DNA of 7,728 bases, taken from the NCBI GenBank assembly GCA_947567585.1, contig CANONE010000105.1:1-7728 (forward strand), read 5' to 3'. Made by a program: the position numbers and the translations under genes. The notes under the pieces were generated by a model. It saw only the letters and a program-made list of their open reading frames with translations. It had not been told where the DNA came from and did not search any database. The stretch's first letter is position 1. Each line of letters starts with the position of its first letter. The stretch comes from an uncultured Clostridia bacterium. Lineage in GTDB: Bacteria; Bacillota; Clostridia; Oscillospirales; Acutalibacteraceae. This document shows positions 6,299-7,728 of this stretch, piece after piece.

Positions 6299-6327
6299 TT
6301 GCGGGCCGGTTTAAACTGTGATATACT
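6299..6327 (+). promoter_or_regulatory. Probable promoter of the metallo-hydrolase / serine hydrolase unit
   Basis: A -35-like TTGCGG (6299-6304, matching only the TTG) is followed after 17 bases by TATACT (6322-6327, five of six consensus bases). A start near 6334 would give a leader of about 58 bases before the GTG start at 6392. The intergenic stretch between the divergent enolase and hydrolase genes is AT-rich only here. An enolase promoter must lie in or near the same stretch, but I see no clear match for it. Confidence 0.45.
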
Positions 6328-6378
6328 TTATTTTAAGATCCCGGAGACCTTGAGGCTTTGGGGGCGGCCTGTTGTTTT

Positions 6379-6383
6379 GGAGG
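6379..6383 (+). promoter_or_regulatory. Ribosome binding site that sets the GTG start of the metallo-hydrolase
   Basis: GGAGG lies 8 bases before the in-frame GTG at 6392, ideal spacing. This selects GTG over the upstream TTG at 6299, which overlaps the presumed -35 region. The overlapping ATG at 6390 is in another frame that lacks the metallo-hydrolase motifs. Confidence 0.7.
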
Positions 6384-6391
6384 TGTTTGAT

Positions 6392-7027
6392 GTGGAGGTT
6401 GTCGCTTTGCCCAGCAGCGGGGCGCGGGCCTATTTGCTGCGGGGGGAGGCTTCCAGCGTTTTGGTGGACACGGGCACAGAGAAGCTGGCGGAGCAGACCC
6501 TGGCGGCCTGCCACCACATGGCCGTGCGGCTGATTCTGCTGACCCACGGCCACTATGACCACTGCCAGAACGCCGCCTATTTTGCCCAAGAACTGGGCTG
6601 CCCTGTGGCAATTGCCCGGGACGACGCGGAGCTGCTGTCCGGAGTACAGCGCCCGGTTCAGGGAGAGGGCTTCCGGGACCAGGCGTTTGCCTGGCTCTCG
6701 AACCGGAGCATTCGAAAGGAGCCCATACCCCGGGTGGAGCCCTCGGTTTTTCTGGAGGACGGCATGTCCCTGGCGCCTTACGGAATCGACGGCAGGGTGG
6801 TGGCTCTGCCGGGGCACACGGCGGGCTCGGTGGGCGTTTTTCTAAATTCCCGGGACCTGCTGGCGGGGGACGCCATGTTCTGTCTGCCGGGGCTGGGCCC
6901 CTCCTGGTGCTATGAGGATAAAGGGCAGATGGAAAAGAGCTTGGAAAAAATCAAAGAGCTGCGGCCCCGGCGGATCTACCCGGGCCACGTTTTGGGGCCG
7001 CCTGGGTCCGGCTCTGATCATCATTAA
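6392..7027 (+). CDS. Metallo-beta-lactamase-fold hydrolase (glyoxalase II-like)
   Basis: From the GTG start the protein has 211 residues. It shows the metal-binding set of the superfamily in order: THGHYDH (His52, His54, Asp56, His57), PGHTAGS (His142), AGDAMF (Asp160) and YPGH (His199). VDTG near residue 25 is the usual strand before the first motif. These residues should bind two zinc or iron ions and hydrolyse an ester, thioester or similar bond in the cytoplasm. No signal peptide is visible, which argues against a secreted antibiotic-degrading enzyme. Substrate cannot be told from the sequence. Glyoxalase II-like thioesterases and many unknown small hydrolases share this pattern. The serine hydrolase gene follows after 21 bases, so the two are very likely co-transcribed. 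Confidence 0.88.
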   Translation: MEVVALPSSGARAYLLRGEASSVLVDTGTEKLAEQTLAACHHMAVRLILLTHGHYDHCQNAAYFAQELGCPVAIARDDAELLSGVQRPVQGEGFRDQAFAWLSNRSIRKEPIPRVEPSVFLEDGMSLAPYGIDGRVVALPGHTAGSVGVFLNSRDLLAGDAMFCLPGLGPSWCYEDKGQMEKSLEKIKELRPRRIYPGHVLGPPGSGSDHH

Positions 7028-7048
7028 AAAATTTGGGAGGTAATGTTT

Positions 7049-7728
7049 ATGAACCTGCAATACTGCACGCCGGAAAGCGTCGGCATCCCTTCCGGGGCCA
7101 TTGTGGAGATGCTGGACGAGCTCTACCGCTACGGCATCGAGATGCACGCCTTTATGCTGCTGCGCCACGGCAAGGTCTGCGCCAAGGGAACCTGGGCCCC
7201 CTACAATGAAAAGACGCCCCACATCATGTTCTCCTTCAGCAAAAGCCTGACCTCCACAGCCATTGGCTTCGCGGTGCAGGAAGGCATCGTGAGCCTGGAC
7301 GACCGCATTATTGACATTTTCCCGGAGAAATCTCCGGAAAATCCCAGCGAGAACCTGCAAAAATGCCGCGTCCGCCATGTGCTGATGATGGGCTGCGGCC
7401 ATGAGACGGAAATCCAGTGGGCAGACGGCGGCGGCGCGGACTGGATCTCCACCTTTTTACACCACCCCTTTGTCTATGAACCGGGAACCCACTTTATGTA
7501 CAACACCGCCGGCACCAATCTTTTAAGCGCCGTCATCACAAAGAAGACCGGCCTGAAGCTGACGGAGTTCCTAAAGCCCCGCCTCTTTGCCCCCCTGGGG
7601 ATGGACGATATTAAATGCCAAACCATGCCGGACGGCACTGAAATGGGCGGCGCGGGCATGTGGATTAAAATCGAGGACATGGCCCGGTTTGTGCAGTTTG
7701 TGGCCAACAAGGGCAGCTGGGAGGGCAA
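7049..7728 (+). CDS. Serine hydrolase, class C beta-lactamase-type (PF00144-like), partial at right edge
   Basis: The open frame runs from ATG at 7049 past the window end, giving 226 residues with no stop. GGGAGG (7035-7040) lies 8 bases before the start. An in-frame ATG at 7043 is too close to that site. The family motifs are the SxxK nucleophile element in MFSFSKSLTS (Ser62, Lys65), the Tyr motif in FMYNTAGTNLL (Tyr151) and PLGMDD (182-187). The third motif (K/H-x-G) would fall beyond the edge. The family includes penicillin-binding proteins, beta-lactamases, esterases and D-amino-acid peptidases. There is no signal peptide (the N-terminus is MNLQYCTPESVG), so a cytoplasmic esterase or peptidase is more likely than a true beta-lactamase. 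It forms an apparent two-gene unit with the metallo-hydrolase. Confidence 0.88.
   Translation, partial: MNLQYCTPESVGIPSGAIVEMLDELYRYGIEMHAFMLLRHGKVCAKGTWAPYNEKTPHIMFSFSKSLTSTAIGFAVQEGIVSLDDRIIDIFPEKSPENPSENLQKCRVRHVLMMGCGHETEIQWADGGGADWISTFLHHPFVYEPGTHFMYNTAGTNLLSAVITKKTGLKLTEFLKPRLFAPLGMDDIKCQTMPDGTEMGGAGMWIKIEDMARFVQFVANKGSWEG

Noticed and set aside
5688..6314. Long plus-strand open frame opposite enolase.
   Set aside because: Enolase on the minus strand is unambiguous. The plus-strand product is a low-complexity antisense shadow.
6309..6316. Palindrome GTTTAAAC in the enolase/metallo-hydrolase intergenic region.
   Set aside because: Eight bases is too short to call an operator without a second copy or conservation.

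Overview
This is a GC-rich window, probably from an anaerobic gut-type member of the Clostridia (Oscillospiraceae-like). That placement is an inference. It rests on the ferredoxin-dependent 2-oxoacid oxidoreductase operon, consensus sigma-A promoters, strong AAGGAGG-type ribosome binding sites and high third-position GC. No taxonomic marker was searched.

Layout. The left edge holds the 5' part of a tRNA-Lys(UUU) gene on the minus strand, with a perfect consensus promoter. Diverging from it is what looks like a complete plus-strand transcription unit. It has a promoter at 199-227 and a structured leader, then a two-cluster ferredoxin subunit, the alpha subunit (VorB), an alpha/beta hydrolase, the TPP-binding beta subunit and the gamma subunit. 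It continues into a winged-helix (AlkZ/YcaQ-like) gene broken by one in-frame TGA, and ends at an intrinsic terminator at 4992-5020. Enolase (minus strand) converges on that terminator. Divergent from enolase, a second plus-strand unit encodes a metallo-beta-lactamase-fold hydrolase and a serine hydrolase of the class C beta-lactamase type, which runs off the right edge.

How the genes work together. The four oxidoreductase subunits form one enzyme. It oxidatively decarboxylates a 2-oxoacid, probably branched-chain, to acyl-CoA, CO2 and reduced ferredoxin, or runs in reverse. The alpha/beta hydrolase sits between the alpha and beta subunit genes and shares a 4-base start/stop overlap with alpha, so it is probably co-translated and may act on a substrate or product of the enzyme. 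Enolase is housekeeping glycolysis and has its own direction of transcription. The two hydrolases at the right have no clear link to the oxidoreductase.

I found no CRISPR array, insertion sequence, phage gene or clear defence system. The most interesting points are the hydrolase embedded in the oxidoreductase operon, the single TGA interruption of the winged-helix gene, a large internal hairpin between the first two subunit genes, and an attenuator-like leader.
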